Assembly (NCBI GenBank): GCA_900470095.1
Contig: UBZM01000036.1
Coordinates: 1-64,000 of the forward strand
Direction of reading: 5' to 3'
Source: Hyphomicrobiales bacterium
GTDB lineage: Bacteria > Pseudomonadota > Alphaproteobacteria > Rhizobiales > Beijerinckiaceae
DNA: 64,000 nucleotides
A program made the translations under genes and the position numbers. Position 1 is the first letter of the stretch, and every line of letters starts with the position of its first letter. Under the pieces are notes generated by a model. That model was not told the DNA's origin and did no database searches. It saw only the letters and a program-made list of their open reading frames with translations. Positions 1 through 8,331 of the stretch are shown one piece after another.

Positions 1-42
1 TCTTCAACACAATCGGGCGGAAGCGGACACTCAGACGGCTGA

Positions 43-294
43 TCAGTCCTGCTCCTCTCGCGGGAGTGGCCGTCCAGAGTCGACCGTGACGTAGCCCGTG
101 TTCCAGTGATCCTTCCCTAGTTCGTAGGGATCGATCACGAACCCTACTGGCGCATCACGAAAGCCTTCTAGTACTGCTGTCCTTGTCTGGGCTTGTTCGG
201 CATCCGCCCGCGACGAGTAAATGCCTATGAGTTTGTCGTCCGTCTCGCCGTCCCCGAGATCATGCGTATGGAAGAGCACAAATACGGTCGTCAT
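43..294 (-). CDS. small hypothetical protein, DUF7336-like
   Basis: The gene encodes 83 residues starting MTTVFVLFHTH. The compact pattern (an N-terminal beta strand, an acidic patch near residues 11-20, then IGIYSSRADAEQA and a C-terminal GYVTVD) resembles small cytoplasmic proteins grouped as DUF7336, whose function is unknown. An in-frame ATG lies 14 codons upstream at 336, but neither start has a clear Shine-Dalgarno. I chose 294 because the recognisable domain begins there. The gene lies in the lower-GC stretch left of the tRNA-Gly gene and may belong to an integrated element. The family assignment is from memory and tentative. Confidence 0.55.
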   Translation of the reverse strand: MTTVFVLFHTHDLGDGETDDKLIGIYSSRADAEQAQTRTAVLEGFRDAPVGFVIDPYELGKDHWNTGYVTVDSGRPLPREEQD

Positions 295-452
295 CACGCA
301 GAGCCTGATCCGGGGAACATCGTGACCACGTATCATGTCGCGAAAGCAGCGTCAGCAATGGGTCAGGTCGATACGGGAAACTCAAGCTAGCTTGCTATAT
401 GCGCACTGCCGGCTACAGCTACTGGCCAGCAGGGGACGGAGTAGTCAAGCGG

Positions 453-1007
453 ATGCGCCGTGCGCTGATAATTTCGGGAGCAGTATGGGCTAGCTCAATT
501 CTTGGGCTCACGCCTGTGACGGCAGTATTTGCAGCGGAGGCGCCCCCAATCAGCATGCTGTTTCGTCAAGCCACGGAGCAAGTCGAGCACGAGCTAGGGC
601 AAAGGCTGGCCGTCATCATCCACCTCGACACGCCTAAGATGGCCTTGTTTGACGTTGCAACGGTGAGGATGACTGTTCTCCGAGACAATGCAGGACTGAA
701 GATGATTACGGCTTACAGGCAAAGCGCCGACGAACAGCAGTGGCAGGAGGCTGTCGGAGTTTTAGCTGCCTTTATCGCTCCAAGCGCCGAAGCTGAGGAA
801 AGGCGAAACGCGCTAAAAGATTTGCGCACTGCCACACAGAAAGTTGGAACGTCCGCGAAGCAGATTGCGCGAACGTGGATATTAGCAGCAAATAATCCGA
901 AAAACGGAGGGCAGATGTTTATGGCTTATCAGGTTGGCGTTCAAGTCGCCGATAAAACCTGGGACCAGCCTCCGTCGGTATGGCTCCAACAAGACAACCG
1001 TCCTTAA
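453..1007 (+). CDS. hypothetical secreted or membrane-anchored protein
   Basis: The frame encodes about 184 residues from the ATG at 453; upstream in-frame starts at 399 and later would only add a poorly conserved-looking N-terminus. Residues 1-28 form a plausible signal peptide: MRRA, then a hydrophobic run, then a VFAAEAPP-like cleavage region. The mature part is mainly helical with no family I recognise. A possible amphipathic helix contains EVEHELGQ-like residues, and the chain ends at QQDNRP. Base composition is visibly lower in GC than the rest of the window, and Ile/Asn/Lys codons are commoner than in the neighbours, which suggests transfer. No function is assigned. Confidence 0.5.
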   Translation: MRRALIISGAVWASSILGLTPVTAVFAAEAPPISMLFRQATEQVEHELGQRLAVIIHLDTPKMALFDVATVRMTVLRDNAGLKMITAYRQSADEQQWQEAVGVLAAFIAPSAEAEERRNALKDLRTATQKVGTSAKQIARTWILAANNPKNGGQMFMAYQVGVQVADKTWDQPPSVWLQQDNRP

Positions 1008-1195
1008 CGACGAAAGAGACTGCAACCGATTTCCGCGTTTCGGAGCCGGTCAAGGCGACCAGCCCCCTCGCGCGGCGCCTACTTAACCCATTGAAATTAC
1101 ACGCTCACGTTCCCTGCCAAGCCCTGCCACAGAATTCGACTTACTGGCATCGCTCGATGCAAGTTTGCGCTAACGTACTGTAATAAAATAGATTT
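1008..1195. other. gap between hypothetical gene and tRNA-Gly
   Basis: This 188-base stretch lies directly beyond the 3' end of the tRNA gene. I see no convincing gene; the short frame 980-1183 has no supporting features. No integrase gene is visible here or in the rest of the window. Confidence 0.4.
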
Positions 1196-1270
1196 TGGAG
1201 CGGGCGATCGGGATCGAACCGACGACATTCAGCTTGGGAAGCTGACGTTCTACCACTGAACTACGCCCGC
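1196..1270 (-). tRNA. tRNA-Gly (anticodon CCC)
   Basis: On the minus strand the cloverleaf can be folded by eye. The acceptor stem GCGGGCG pairs with CGCCCGC. The D-arm is GTTC-AGTGGTA-GAAC. The anticodon stem TCAGC/GCTGA closes the loop TTCCCAA, giving anticodon CCC. The T-arm is GTCGG-TTCGATC-CCGAT. The discriminator is U and CCA is encoded at the 3' end (1196-1198 on this strand). Gly-CCC reads GGG codons. The 3' end points toward the low-GC left edge of the window, which is the usual orientation when an element has integrated into a tRNA gene. Confidence 0.95.
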
Positions 1271-1375
1271 ATGCGCTCGCAGCGACCGCAGATCAACGGC
1301 GAGGACACGAATCTCATAGCGGCTTCCGGCGCAGGTGTCATCCGGCAATCGTGCAGGGTGACGTTGCTGATTCAC

Positions 1376-2464
1376 TCAGTCGCGAAAATGCTTCGAGAGC
1401 TTGAGCGCCTGACCCTGATAGTTCGATTTCAGGTCGGCGCCATAGAGGGCGTCCGGCCGGGCTGCCATGTGTTCGTAGACCAGCCGGCCGACGATCTGGC
1501 CGTCCTCGATGATGAAGGGCACGTCGCGCGAGCGGACCTCGAGAACGGCGCGTGCGCCCTTGCCACCTGCGCCGCCATGGCCGAAGCCGGGGTCAAAGAA
1601 GCCGGCATAATGGACGCGAAACTCGCCGACGAGCGCATCGAATGGCGTCATTTCGACGGCATAGTCCGGCGGCACATGCACCGCCTCCTTCGAGGCCAGG
1701 ATATAGAACTGGTCGGGATCGAGGATCAGGGAGCGCGAGGTGTCCGCCTGAATCGGCTCCCAGAAATCGGCGACGCGATAGGCGCCGACCCGGTCGACAT
1801 CGACGAGTGCGGTATGGCGCTTGCCGCGATAGCCGACGAGACCGTCGAAGCCGGCAAGGTCGACACTGACGGCGACGCCGCTCTGGAAGGAGGGAGTGGC
1901 CGCGCTGACCAGCGTCTCGCGCTCGTGCAGTTCGCCCAGAGTGCGGTCGTCGAGCCGGGCATCGCCGGCGCGGAAGCGGATCTGCGAGAGCCGCGAGCCG
2001 GAGCGCACCAGGACCGGGAAGGTGCGTGGCGAGATCTCGATGAAGAGCGGGCCCTCATAGCCTTCCTCGACCAGATCGAATTCGCGCGCCCGGTCGGTGA
2101 TGACGCGGGTGAAGACGTCGAGCCGACCCGTCGAGCTCTTCGGGTTGGCGGCGGCGCGCAGACCCTGGGGCAGCGCCAGCCCTTCCATCAGCTCCGCGAC
2201 ATAGACGCAGCCGGTCTCGAGCACAGCACCCCTGGTCAGGTCGATCTCGTGCAGGGCGAGCTGATCGAGACGCCGTGAGACGGTCGACCCGGGGCCGGGC
2301 AGAAAACTGGCGCGGACGCGATAGGCCTTGTCGCCCAGCCTGAGGTCGAGGCTGGCCGGCTGGATCTGGCCCTCAGCGGGCGGCCGCGCAAGTGTGATGA
2401 CACCTTCCTCGATGAAGGCGCGGATGCGGCTGTCGGGCTGGATGCCGGGCAGGAAGGGCAGCAT
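1376..2464 (-). CDS. dcd: 2'-deoxycytidine 5'-triphosphate deaminase, double-length type
   Basis: The protein has 362 residues, about twice the classical Dcd length, as is typical for the version found in Rhizobiales. The N-terminal dUTPase/Dcd-like fold carries KSSTGR (residues 109-114) and FIEIS (141-145), which match the Ser/Arg and catalytic Glu region of Dcd. A second, related repeat lies in the C-terminal half and includes GFFDPGFG (around residue 290). The expected reaction is dCTP to dUTP plus ammonia, feeding dTMP synthesis in the cytoplasm. The gene is divergent from apaG, with a 250-base shared upstream region. I am confident of the family; whether both halves are active cannot be told from sequence. 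Confidence 0.9.
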   Translation of the reverse strand: MLPFLPGIQPDSRIRAFIEEGVITLARPPAEGQIQPASLDLRLGDKAYRVRASFLPGPGSTVSRRLDQLALHEIDLTRGAVLETGCVYVAELMEGLALPQGLRAAANPKSSTGRLDVFTRVITDRAREFDLVEEGYEGPLFIEISPRTFPVLVRSGSRLSQIRFRAGDARLDDRTLGELHERETLVSAATPSFQSGVAVSVDLAGFDGLVGYRGKRHTALVDVDRVGAYRVADFWEPIQADTSRSLILDPDQFYILASKEAVHVPPDYAVEMTPFDALVGEFRVHYAGFFDPGFGHGGAGGKGARAVLEVRSRDVPFIIEDGQIVGRLVYEHMAARPDALYGADLKSNYQGQALKLSKHFRD

Positions 2465-2716
2465 GAGCGTCGGACCTGTTCAGCCTGAGCTAGCGAAGCC
2501 GGGCGCAAAGGCCAGGCGGGCGCAGTCCTATCGCCCGTTTCCGGGGCGGTTGTCCATGCGAGAATCATTCTGCCCGCTGCTGTGCAGGGCCAAATGCAAG
2601 ACTGTCCAGCGCCGCTTCGGGATTGACGCTGCCGCCGGCCGGTCCATAACAGGGACGTCGTTCCCGGCCCATTTCCGCCCCGCCGGCGAACCCGCAACGG
2701 CACGGAGCCGCTGAGC

Positions 2717-3109
2717 ATGTATCAGGCGCAAACCCGAGGCGTGCGCGTGACCGCCGTTCCCGAGTTCATGGAACGGGAATCCGCCCATGAGCAGGGTCGT
2801 TATTTCTGGGCCTACACGATCGAGATCGTGAACCAGTCGCGCCAGACCGTGCAGTTGATGACGCGGCACTGGTTCATCACCGATGGCCGCGGCGAGGTCC
2901 ATGAAGTGCGCGGCGATGGCGTCGTCGGCAAACAGCCGGTGCTGCGGCCGGGCGAGAGCTTCAGCTACACCTCGGGCTGCCCGCTGATGACGCCCGACGG
3001 CTCGATGCGTGGCTATTACGCCATGCTGGGAGAGGATGGCGTGGTCTTCGATGTCGAGGTGCCGCTGTTCCCGCTCGATTCCCCCTATGTGAAGAAGGTT
3101 CTGCATTGA
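2717..3109 (+). CDS. apaG: ApaG domain protein
   Basis: The product has 130 residues, the usual ApaG length. It is a single fibronectin-III/immunoglobulin-like beta domain with YFWAYTIEIVNQS (about residues 29-41), the RHWFITDG strand and the glycine-rich GDGVVGKQP loop (67-75). ApaG proteins bind divalent cations or pyrophosphates and have been linked to Co/Mg resistance, but the biochemical role is unsettled. Its stop codon overlaps the TTG start of argE, so the two genes are probably translationally coupled. Confidence 0.93.
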   Translation: MYQAQTRGVRVTAVPEFMERESAHEQGRYFWAYTIEIVNQSRQTVQLMTRHWFITDGRGEVHEVRGDGVVGKQPVLRPGESFSYTSGCPLMTPDGSMRGYYAMLGEDGVVFDVEVPLFPLDSPYVKKVLH

Positions 3110-4281
3110 CCATTCCGACCACGGCCGCGCGGCGCTATACGCCGCTCGAAATGCTGTCGCGCCTCGTCGCCTTCGACACGGTGAGCGCCAAGTCCAATCT
3201 CGATCTCATCGCCTTCGTGGCGGACTACCTCGAGAGCTGGGGCGTGTCCTCGATCCGGATTCCCAATGCCGAGGGTGACAAGGCGGCGCTTTTCGCCACG
3301 ATCGGCCCGGCCGATCGTGGTGGCATCGTCCTCTCCGGCCATACCGATGTCGTGCCCGTCGCGGGCCAGGCCTGGTCGAGCGATCCCTTCACTCTGCGCA
3401 TTGCCGATGGCAGGGCCTATGGCCGGGGCGCCGTCGATATGAAGGGTTTTGTGGCACTGGGGCTTGCCCTGGTTCCGGATTTCCTGGCCGCCCGGCTGAC
3501 GACGCCGATCCATCTCTTCCTGTCCTATGACGAGGAACTCACCTGCCTCGGCGTGGTGGATGGCATTGCCCGCATGGGTCGCGATCTGCCGCTGCCGCGC
3601 GCTGTCATCGTCGGCGAGCCGACTTCGCTCGAAATTGCCGACGCCCATAAGGGCATCCGCACCTTCAATACCGTCGTCACCGGCTTCGCCGCCCATTCCT
3701 CTAAGCCGCATCTCGGCGCCAGCGCCGTCCATGCCGGGGCGTTGCTCGCTGCCGAGCTCGACCGGATGGCGCAGGAGCTGATGGAGCGGGCCGACCCGGC
3801 AGATCGCTTCGATCCGCCCTACGACACGGTCCATGTCGGCAAGTTCCATGGCGGCATTGCCCGCAACATCCTGGCCGATCGCTGCGAGCTCGGCTGGGAG
3901 GTGCGCACCCTGCCCGGCTCGGATCCGGACGAGGTGCCGGGTCGCTTCGCCGCCTATGCCGAAACGGTGCTCGCGCGCATGCGCCGGACGGCGCCGTCCT
4001 CGACGATCACGACCGTGATGACATCGGATGTGCCGGGCCTCGGGCCCGATGCCGGCTCGACGGCGGAGGCCCTCACGATGCGGCTCGCCGGCCGCAACAG
4101 CACGATTGCCGTGCCCTATGCGACCGAGGCCGGACATTTCCAGCGCGCCGGCCTGCCCACGGTCGTCTGCGGCCCGGGCTCGATCGATCAGGCGCATCAG
4201 CCTGACGAGTTCATCACGCTCGAGCAGCTCGCCGCCGGCGAGGCATTCATGCGTGATCTGATGGAGAGCTGCCGGAGCTGA
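3106..4281 (+). CDS. argE: acetylornithine deacetylase
   Basis: This 391-residue M20-family metallohydrolase removes the acetyl group from N2-acetylornithine to give ornithine in arginine biosynthesis. Metal-site motifs are visible: GHTDVVPV (His and Asp), GAVDMKG (Asp), SYDEEL (catalytic Glu-Glu), and a C-terminal EAGHFQRAG segment supplying the last His. The start is a TTG overlapping the apaG stop (TTGA). The next internal ATG is 15 codons later and would cut into the fold, so the TTG is preferred. Other arg genes are elsewhere in the window (argD-argF, argB). Other M20 peptidases are similar, but the length and ArgE-type motifs support the call. Confidence 0.9.
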   Translation: MTIPTTAARRYTPLEMLSRLVAFDTVSAKSNLDLIAFVADYLESWGVSSIRIPNAEGDKAALFATIGPADRGGIVLSGHTDVVPVAGQAWSSDPFTLRIADGRAYGRGAVDMKGFVALGLALVPDFLAARLTTPIHLFLSYDEELTCLGVVDGIARMGRDLPLPRAVIVGEPTSLEIADAHKGIRTFNTVVTGFAAHSSKPHLGASAVHAGALLAAELDRMAQELMERADPADRFDPPYDTVHVGKFHGGIARNILADRCELGWEVRTLPGSDPDEVPGRFAAYAETVLARMRRTAPSSTITTVMTSDVPGLGPDAGSTAEALTMRLAGRNSTIAVPYATEAGHFQRAGLPTVVCGPGSIDQAHQPDEFITLEQLAAGEAFMRDLMESCRS

Positions 4282-4700
4282 GAGGCTCTGAGCCCCCGCA
4301 TGGGTGACGGCAGGCCGCCGGGGCGAGCGTCGCCTCGGTGCGTTGGGGGCGAGGTCTGCCCAGCCAGCCGCAGCCCGATGTTCTGCCGTTCAGCGCGCCC
4401 CGGGCGCACCGTCCGGGCCAGGTGCGTCGTCTTGCCCGTGCTGAACTTGCTCGCATAACGCCGTACACGTCGCAGCGCAGTGCCCGTTCAAGGGCGCCTG
4501 CGCTGTCTTGCCTCGCTTGCGCGCGGCACGCTTCACTGGAAAATGCATACGCTTAGTAATAATGTATGCGGACATTGATTGGATGTAGCGAGCGATGATC
4601 CATTGCTCGCCGAACTCTGGTGAAGCGATGGAAAACGCGTCAAACTCGGCGCTCGCCCGCGGGAAACCTGCCTCGGCAGCGGCATGGGTGAGGAGCTGAG
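4282..4700. other. intergenic region before cydA
   Basis: This 419-base gap has no convincing gene. It should hold the cyd promoter. An AT-richer patch at about 4541-4580 carries the imperfect palindrome listed separately. The cydA ribosome-binding site GGTGAGGAG lies just before 4701. Confidence 0.6.
4545..4569. promoter_or_regulatory. inverted repeat upstream of cydAB, possible operator
   Basis: GCATAC (4545-4550) and GTATGC (4564-4569) form a perfect 6-bp inverted repeat separated by 13 mostly A/T bases, about 130 bases before the cydA start. This is the most AT-rich patch in the gap, as expected for a promoter. The binding protein is unknown, and it does not match the FNR consensus. Confidence 0.4.
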
Positions 4701-6134
4701 ATGTTCGGTCTGACCGCACTCGAGCTGGCCCGCATCCAGTTCGGCTTCACCATCTCGTTCCACATCGTCTTCCCGGCGATCACGATCGGGCTCGCGAGCT
4801 ATCTCGCCGTGCTGGAAGGCCTGTGGCTGTGGAAGCGCGACACCGTCTATCGCGACCTCTACCATTTCTGGTCGACGATCTTTGCCGTGAATTTTGCCAT
4901 GGGCGTCGTCTCGGGGCTGGTCATGGCCTACCAGTTCGGCACGAACTGGAGCTATTTCTCCTCTTTTGCCGGCAGCGTCACCGGGCCGCTCCTCACCTAT
5001 GAGGTGTTGACCGCGTTCTTCCTCGAGGCCGGCTTCCTCGGAGTCATGCTCTTCGGCTGGAACAAGGTCGGACCTGGCCTGCATTTCTTCGCGACGATCA
5101 TGGTCGCGCTTGGCACGCTCGTCTCGGCGACCTGGATTCTTGCGTCCAACAGCTGGATGCAGACCCCGCAGGGCTTCGAGATCATCGACGGTCGGGTCAT
5201 CCCGGTCGACTGGCTGAAAGTCATCTTCAACCCGTCCTTCCCCTATCGTCTCGTGCATATGACCATCGCCGCCTTTCTCGCGACGGCCCTGTTCGTCGCC
5301 GCCTCCGGCGCCTGGCATCTGCTGCGCGGGCGCGACACGCCGGCGATCAGGACGATGGTGTCGATGGCGATGTGGATGCTGCTGGTCGTCGCGCCGCTGC
5401 AGGTTGCCGTTGGCGATGCGCATGGCCTGAACACGCTCAAATATCAGCCGGCCAAGATCGCCGCGATGGAAGGACACTGGGAGAACAAGCCCGGTGAGGG
5501 GGTGCCGCTGGTGCTGTTCGGCTGGCCCGACATGGCGGCGGAGACGACGCGCTACAAGCTCGAGATCCCCCGCCTGGGAAGCCTGATCCTGACCCATGAC
5601 TGGAATGGACAGATTCAGGGCCTGAAAGAGTTCGCCCCCGAGGACCGGCCCAATTCGACCATCGTGTTCTGGAGCTTCCGCATCATGGTCGGCCTCGGCT
5701 TCCTCATGCTGGCGCTCGGCCTCTGGAGCGTTTGGCTGCGCTGGCGCGGTGGATTGTACGAGTCGAAGCTGTTCCTGCGCTTTGCCTTGCTGATGGGGCC
5801 GTCGGGGCTGGTCGCCATCCTCGCAGGCTGGTTCACGACGGAGATCGGTCGTCAGCCCTGGATCGTCTATGGCGTGATGCGAACGAAGGACGCAGTCTCC
5901 AACCACTCGGCACTGGCGCTGTCGGCGACGCTGATCGTCTTCATCGTCATGTACATCGCGGTCTTCGGAACCGGTGTCAGCTACATGCTGAAGCTGGTGG
6001 GACATGGTCCAGAGAGCCACGGCCCGGAGCCGGAAGCCCATGGCGATGAGCTCTTGAATCAACGCCCGGCCCGGCCACTCTCGGCCGCGCCGGATCACCT
6101 CGATGCCCCCAGCGGCGCCGGCAAGGGAGCGTGA
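4701..6134 (+). CDS. cydA: cytochrome bd-type ubiquinol oxidase subunit I (cyanide-insensitive type)
   Basis: This 477-residue membrane protein has about nine hydrophobic segments. It carries the heme-ligand region FHIVFP (His about residue 21) and the GRQPW quinol-oxidase signature near residues 382-386. The chain is shorter than E. coli CydA (522), consistent with the short Q-loop of the CIO/CioA subfamily. It oxidises ubiquinol and reduces oxygen to water with high affinity and without proton pumping. The tail after the last membrane segment is hydrophilic and ends near the cydB start (TGA at 6132-6134 overlaps the GTG at 6131). cydA-cydB-DUF2474 form a tight operon. Confidence 0.95.
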   Translation: MFGLTALELARIQFGFTISFHIVFPAITIGLASYLAVLEGLWLWKRDTVYRDLYHFWSTIFAVNFAMGVVSGLVMAYQFGTNWSYFSSFAGSVTGPLLTYEVLTAFFLEAGFLGVMLFGWNKVGPGLHFFATIMVALGTLVSATWILASNSWMQTPQGFEIIDGRVIPVDWLKVIFNPSFPYRLVHMTIAAFLATALFVAASGAWHLLRGRDTPAIRTMVSMAMWMLLVVAPLQVAVGDAHGLNTLKYQPAKIAAMEGHWENKPGEGVPLVLFGWPDMAAETTRYKLEIPRLGSLILTHDWNGQIQGLKEFAPEDRPNSTIVFWSFRIMVGLGFLMLALGLWSVWLRWRGGLYESKLFLRFALLMGPSGLVAILAGWFTTEIGRQPWIVYGVMRTKDAVSNHSALALSATLIVFIVMYIAVFGTGVSYMLKLVGHGPESHGPEPEAHGDELLNQRPARPLSAAPDHLDAPSGAGKGA

Positions 6135-7147
6135 GCGAGATGGGTATCGATCTTCCGATCATCTGGGCGGTGATCATCGGCTTCGGCCTGATGATGTATG
6201 TGATCATGGACGGTTTCGACCTCGGCATCGGGATCCTGTTCCCCTTCGTGAAGGGGCGGGAGGATCGCGACACCATGGTCAACACGGTGGCGCCGGTCTG
6301 GGATGGCAATGAAACCTGGCTGGTGCTGGGCGGCGCAGCGCTGATGGCCGCCTTCCCGCTCGCCTATGCCGTGATCCTCAGCGCGCTTTATCTTCCGCTC
6401 GTCCTGATGCTGGCCGGGCTGATCTGGCGCGGCGTCGCCTTCGAGTTCCGCTTCAAGGCCGATGAGGCGCACAAGCCGTTCTGGGACAAGGCCTTTGCCT
6501 GGGGCTCCTACATCGCCACCTATTTCCAGGGCGTGTCGCTCGGCGCCTTCATCAATGGCTTTGTGGTGCGCGACGGCGCCTTCGCCGGCGGCGCGCTCGA
6601 CTGGCTGACACCGTTCAGCCTGTTCACCGGACTTGGTCTCCTGGTGGCCTATGCGCTGCTGGGCAGCACCTGGCTGATCATGAAGACGGAGGAACAGCTG
6701 CAGCAGCGCATGATCGCGCTCGCCCGCCCGATCGTCATCGCCCTGCTCGTCGCCATCATGCTTGTCAGCCTGTGGACGCCATGGCTGCATCAGCGCGTGG
6801 CGGAACGCTGGTTCACGCTGCCGAACCTGTTCTTCTTCGCGCCCGTCCCCATCCTTGTCTTCGCGACGGCCGCGCTGATCCTGTCGGTGCTGAAGCGGTC
6901 GCCGCATGCAGCGCCCTTCCTGCTGTCGCTGGTGCTGCTCTTCCTCGGCTATAGCGGCCTTGCGATCAGCCTCTGGCCCAACATCATCCCGCCCGACATC
7001 TCGATCCGCGCGGCAGCGGCTCCGCCGCAGAGCCTGGGCTTCACCCTGGTCGGGGCGCTCTTTATCATCCCGATCATCCTCGCCTACACCGCGTGGTCCT
7101 ATTACGTGTTTCGCGGCAAGGTGAAGGCGGGGGAGGGCTACCACTGA
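6131..7147 (+). CDS. cydB: cytochrome bd-type ubiquinol oxidase subunit II
   Basis: The 338-residue integral membrane protein is the structural partner of CydA. The N-terminus IDLPIIWAVIIGFGLMMYV and the segment GNETWLVLGGAALMAAFPLAYA are typical of CydB. A GTG at 6131 overlaps the cydA stop; an ATG three codons later (6140) is an alternative, and the nearby GGGAGCG does not settle it. The stop at 7145-7147 shares a base with the ATG of the following small gene, so all three genes are coupled. Confidence 0.95.
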   Translation: MSEMGIDLPIIWAVIIGFGLMMYVIMDGFDLGIGILFPFVKGREDRDTMVNTVAPVWDGNETWLVLGGAALMAAFPLAYAVILSALYLPLVLMLAGLIWRGVAFEFRFKADEAHKPFWDKAFAWGSYIATYFQGVSLGAFINGFVVRDGAFAGGALDWLTPFSLFTGLGLLVAYALLGSTWLIMKTEEQLQQRMIALARPIVIALLVAIMLVSLWTPWLHQRVAERWFTLPNLFFFAPVPILVFATAALILSVLKRSPHAAPFLLSLVLLFLGYSGLAISLWPNIIPPDISIRAAAAPPQSLGFTLVGALFIIPIILAYTAWSYYVFRGKVKAGEGYH

Positions 7148-7290
7148 TGGAGCCGGTCACTGCCCCTCGCAAGTCCTGGCTCAGCCGCTTCGGCTGGCTC
7201 GTCCTGATCTGGGGCGCAAGCGTGCTCTCGCTCGGCGTCGTTGCCCTCGGCTTCCGTCTTCTGATGAAGGCCGCCGGGCTGTCGCTCTGA
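7147..7290 (+). CDS. 47-aa DUF2474 protein, CydX-like third subunit
   Basis: The 47-residue protein begins MEPVTAPRKSWLSRFGWL and has one transmembrane helix (about residues 17-37). Its start shares a base with the cydB stop (TGATG). Small DUF2474 proteins are regularly found directly after cioAB/cydAB genes, where they are thought to act like CydX in stabilising the oxidase. The family is recognised; the role here is inferred from position. Confidence 0.85.
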   Translation: MEPVTAPRKSWLSRFGWLVLIWGASVLSLGVVALGFRLLMKAAGLSL

Positions 7291-7323
7291 GAGAACAGCG
7301 CCGGAGCGAGAATCGCGGCAGCG

Positions 7324-8331
7324 TCAGGGCGAGGTGTTCAGCCCCGCCTCGACCTCGGTCGGGTCGAAATCATAGCGCCGCGAGCAGAATTCGCAGGTGA
7401 CGGCGAGCGTGCCGTCATCGGCGACCATGGCTCGGCGGTCCTCGGCGGAAAAGCCGCGCAGCATGCCGAGCACGCGCTCACGCGAGCAGCGGCAGGATTC
7501 ATGCACGATCACCGGCTCGAAGACGCGTGCGCCACGCTCGTGGAACAGGCGATAGAGCAGCCGCTCGCTTTCCAGCATCGGGTCGAGCAGTTCGTGGTCC
7601 TCGACCGTCTCGACCAGCGAGCGGGCCTCGGCCCAGGCATCGTCGGCGATCCCGTCGGGGTGGTCGCTGGCCAGGATCTCGTGCCCCTGCGGGGCATCGC
7701 CCGGATGGATGTCGGCGGCGCGTAGCCGGTCGGGCGAGGTCGGCATGAACTGCACGATCAGCCCGCCAGCTCGCCATTGCCGTCCCGCGCCTGTGACGAC
7801 GCTGCCGACGCCGAGCCGCACCCGGCTCGGAATCTGTTCGGACTGCTTGAAGTACTGGTGCGCCGCGTCTTCGAGGCTCTGATGTTCGAGCGCGACCACG
7901 CCCTGATAGCGCGTCGACTGCGAGCCCTGATCGACCGTCAGGCCGAGATGGCCCTTGCCGAGCAGATCGCCCGTGCTCAACGTGCCCTCAGCGACCGCCT
8001 GCTGTAGCCGCGCCTCGTCGTAATGCGCGACGGCGCGATAATTGTCGGGCGCGTTGAAATCGACCACCAGCAGGGAGATCGGCCCGTCGCTCTTGGTCTG
8101 GAGCTGGAAACGGCCTTCGAATTTAAGTGCGGTGCCGAGCAGAACGGTAAGCGCGGCTGCTTCGCCAAGGACGCGCGAGACCGGCTCCGGATAGTTGTGA
8201 CGCTCGAGGACTGTGTCGATCGAGGCGCCGAGCCGTACGACCCGGCCGCGAATGTCGAGGTCCGGGACCGTGAACGGCACGACCCGATCGTCTAGCGCCG
8301 CCGTCTCCGAGGGGGTGTCAGCGACGGCCAT
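7324..8331 (-). CDS. hslO: redox-regulated molecular chaperone Hsp33
   Basis: The product has 335 residues from the ATG at 8331 (MAVADTPSETAALDD). Hsp33 is a cytoplasmic holdase activated by oxidation. The C-terminal zinc switch is intact: CRCSRE (Cys-X-Cys) and CEFC (Cys-X2-Cys), about 33 residues apart. The substrate-binding N-terminal domain includes VSRVLGEAAALTVLLG. The ATG shares one base with the argF stop (TGATG), so hslO is the last gene of an argD-argF-hslO operon, an arrangement common in Rhizobiales. Longer upstream frames run inside argF and are not supported. Confidence 0.95.
   Translation of the reverse strand: MAVADTPSETAALDDRVVPFTVPDLDIRGRVVRLGASIDTVLERHNYPEPVSRVLGEAAALTVLLGTALKFEGRFQLQTKSDGPISLLVVDFNAPDNYRAVAHYDEARLQQAVAEGTLSTGDLLGKGHLGLTVDQGSQSTRYQGVVALEHQSLEDAAHQYFKQSEQIPSRVRLGVGSVVTGAGRQWRAGGLIVQFMPTSPDRLRAADIHPGDAPQGHEILASDHPDGIADDAWAEARSLVETVEDHELLDPMLESERLLYRLFHERGARVFEPVIVHESCRCSRERVLGMLRGFSAEDRRAMVADDGTLAVTCEFCSRRYDFDPTEVEAGLNTSP

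Noticed and set aside
1271..2278. 335-residue plus-strand frame opposite dcd
   Set aside because: It is the reverse shadow of dcd with no recognisable domain; dcd has clear motifs on the other strand.
4570..4600. FNR/ANR box upstream of cydA
   Set aside because: TTGAT appears, but the second half ATCAA at the required spacing is absent.
4533..6098. Large minus-strand frame (521 residues) opposite cydA
   Set aside because: It is a His/Arg/Asp-rich shadow of the real cydA gene, produced by high-GC codon positions. No family or ribosome-binding support.
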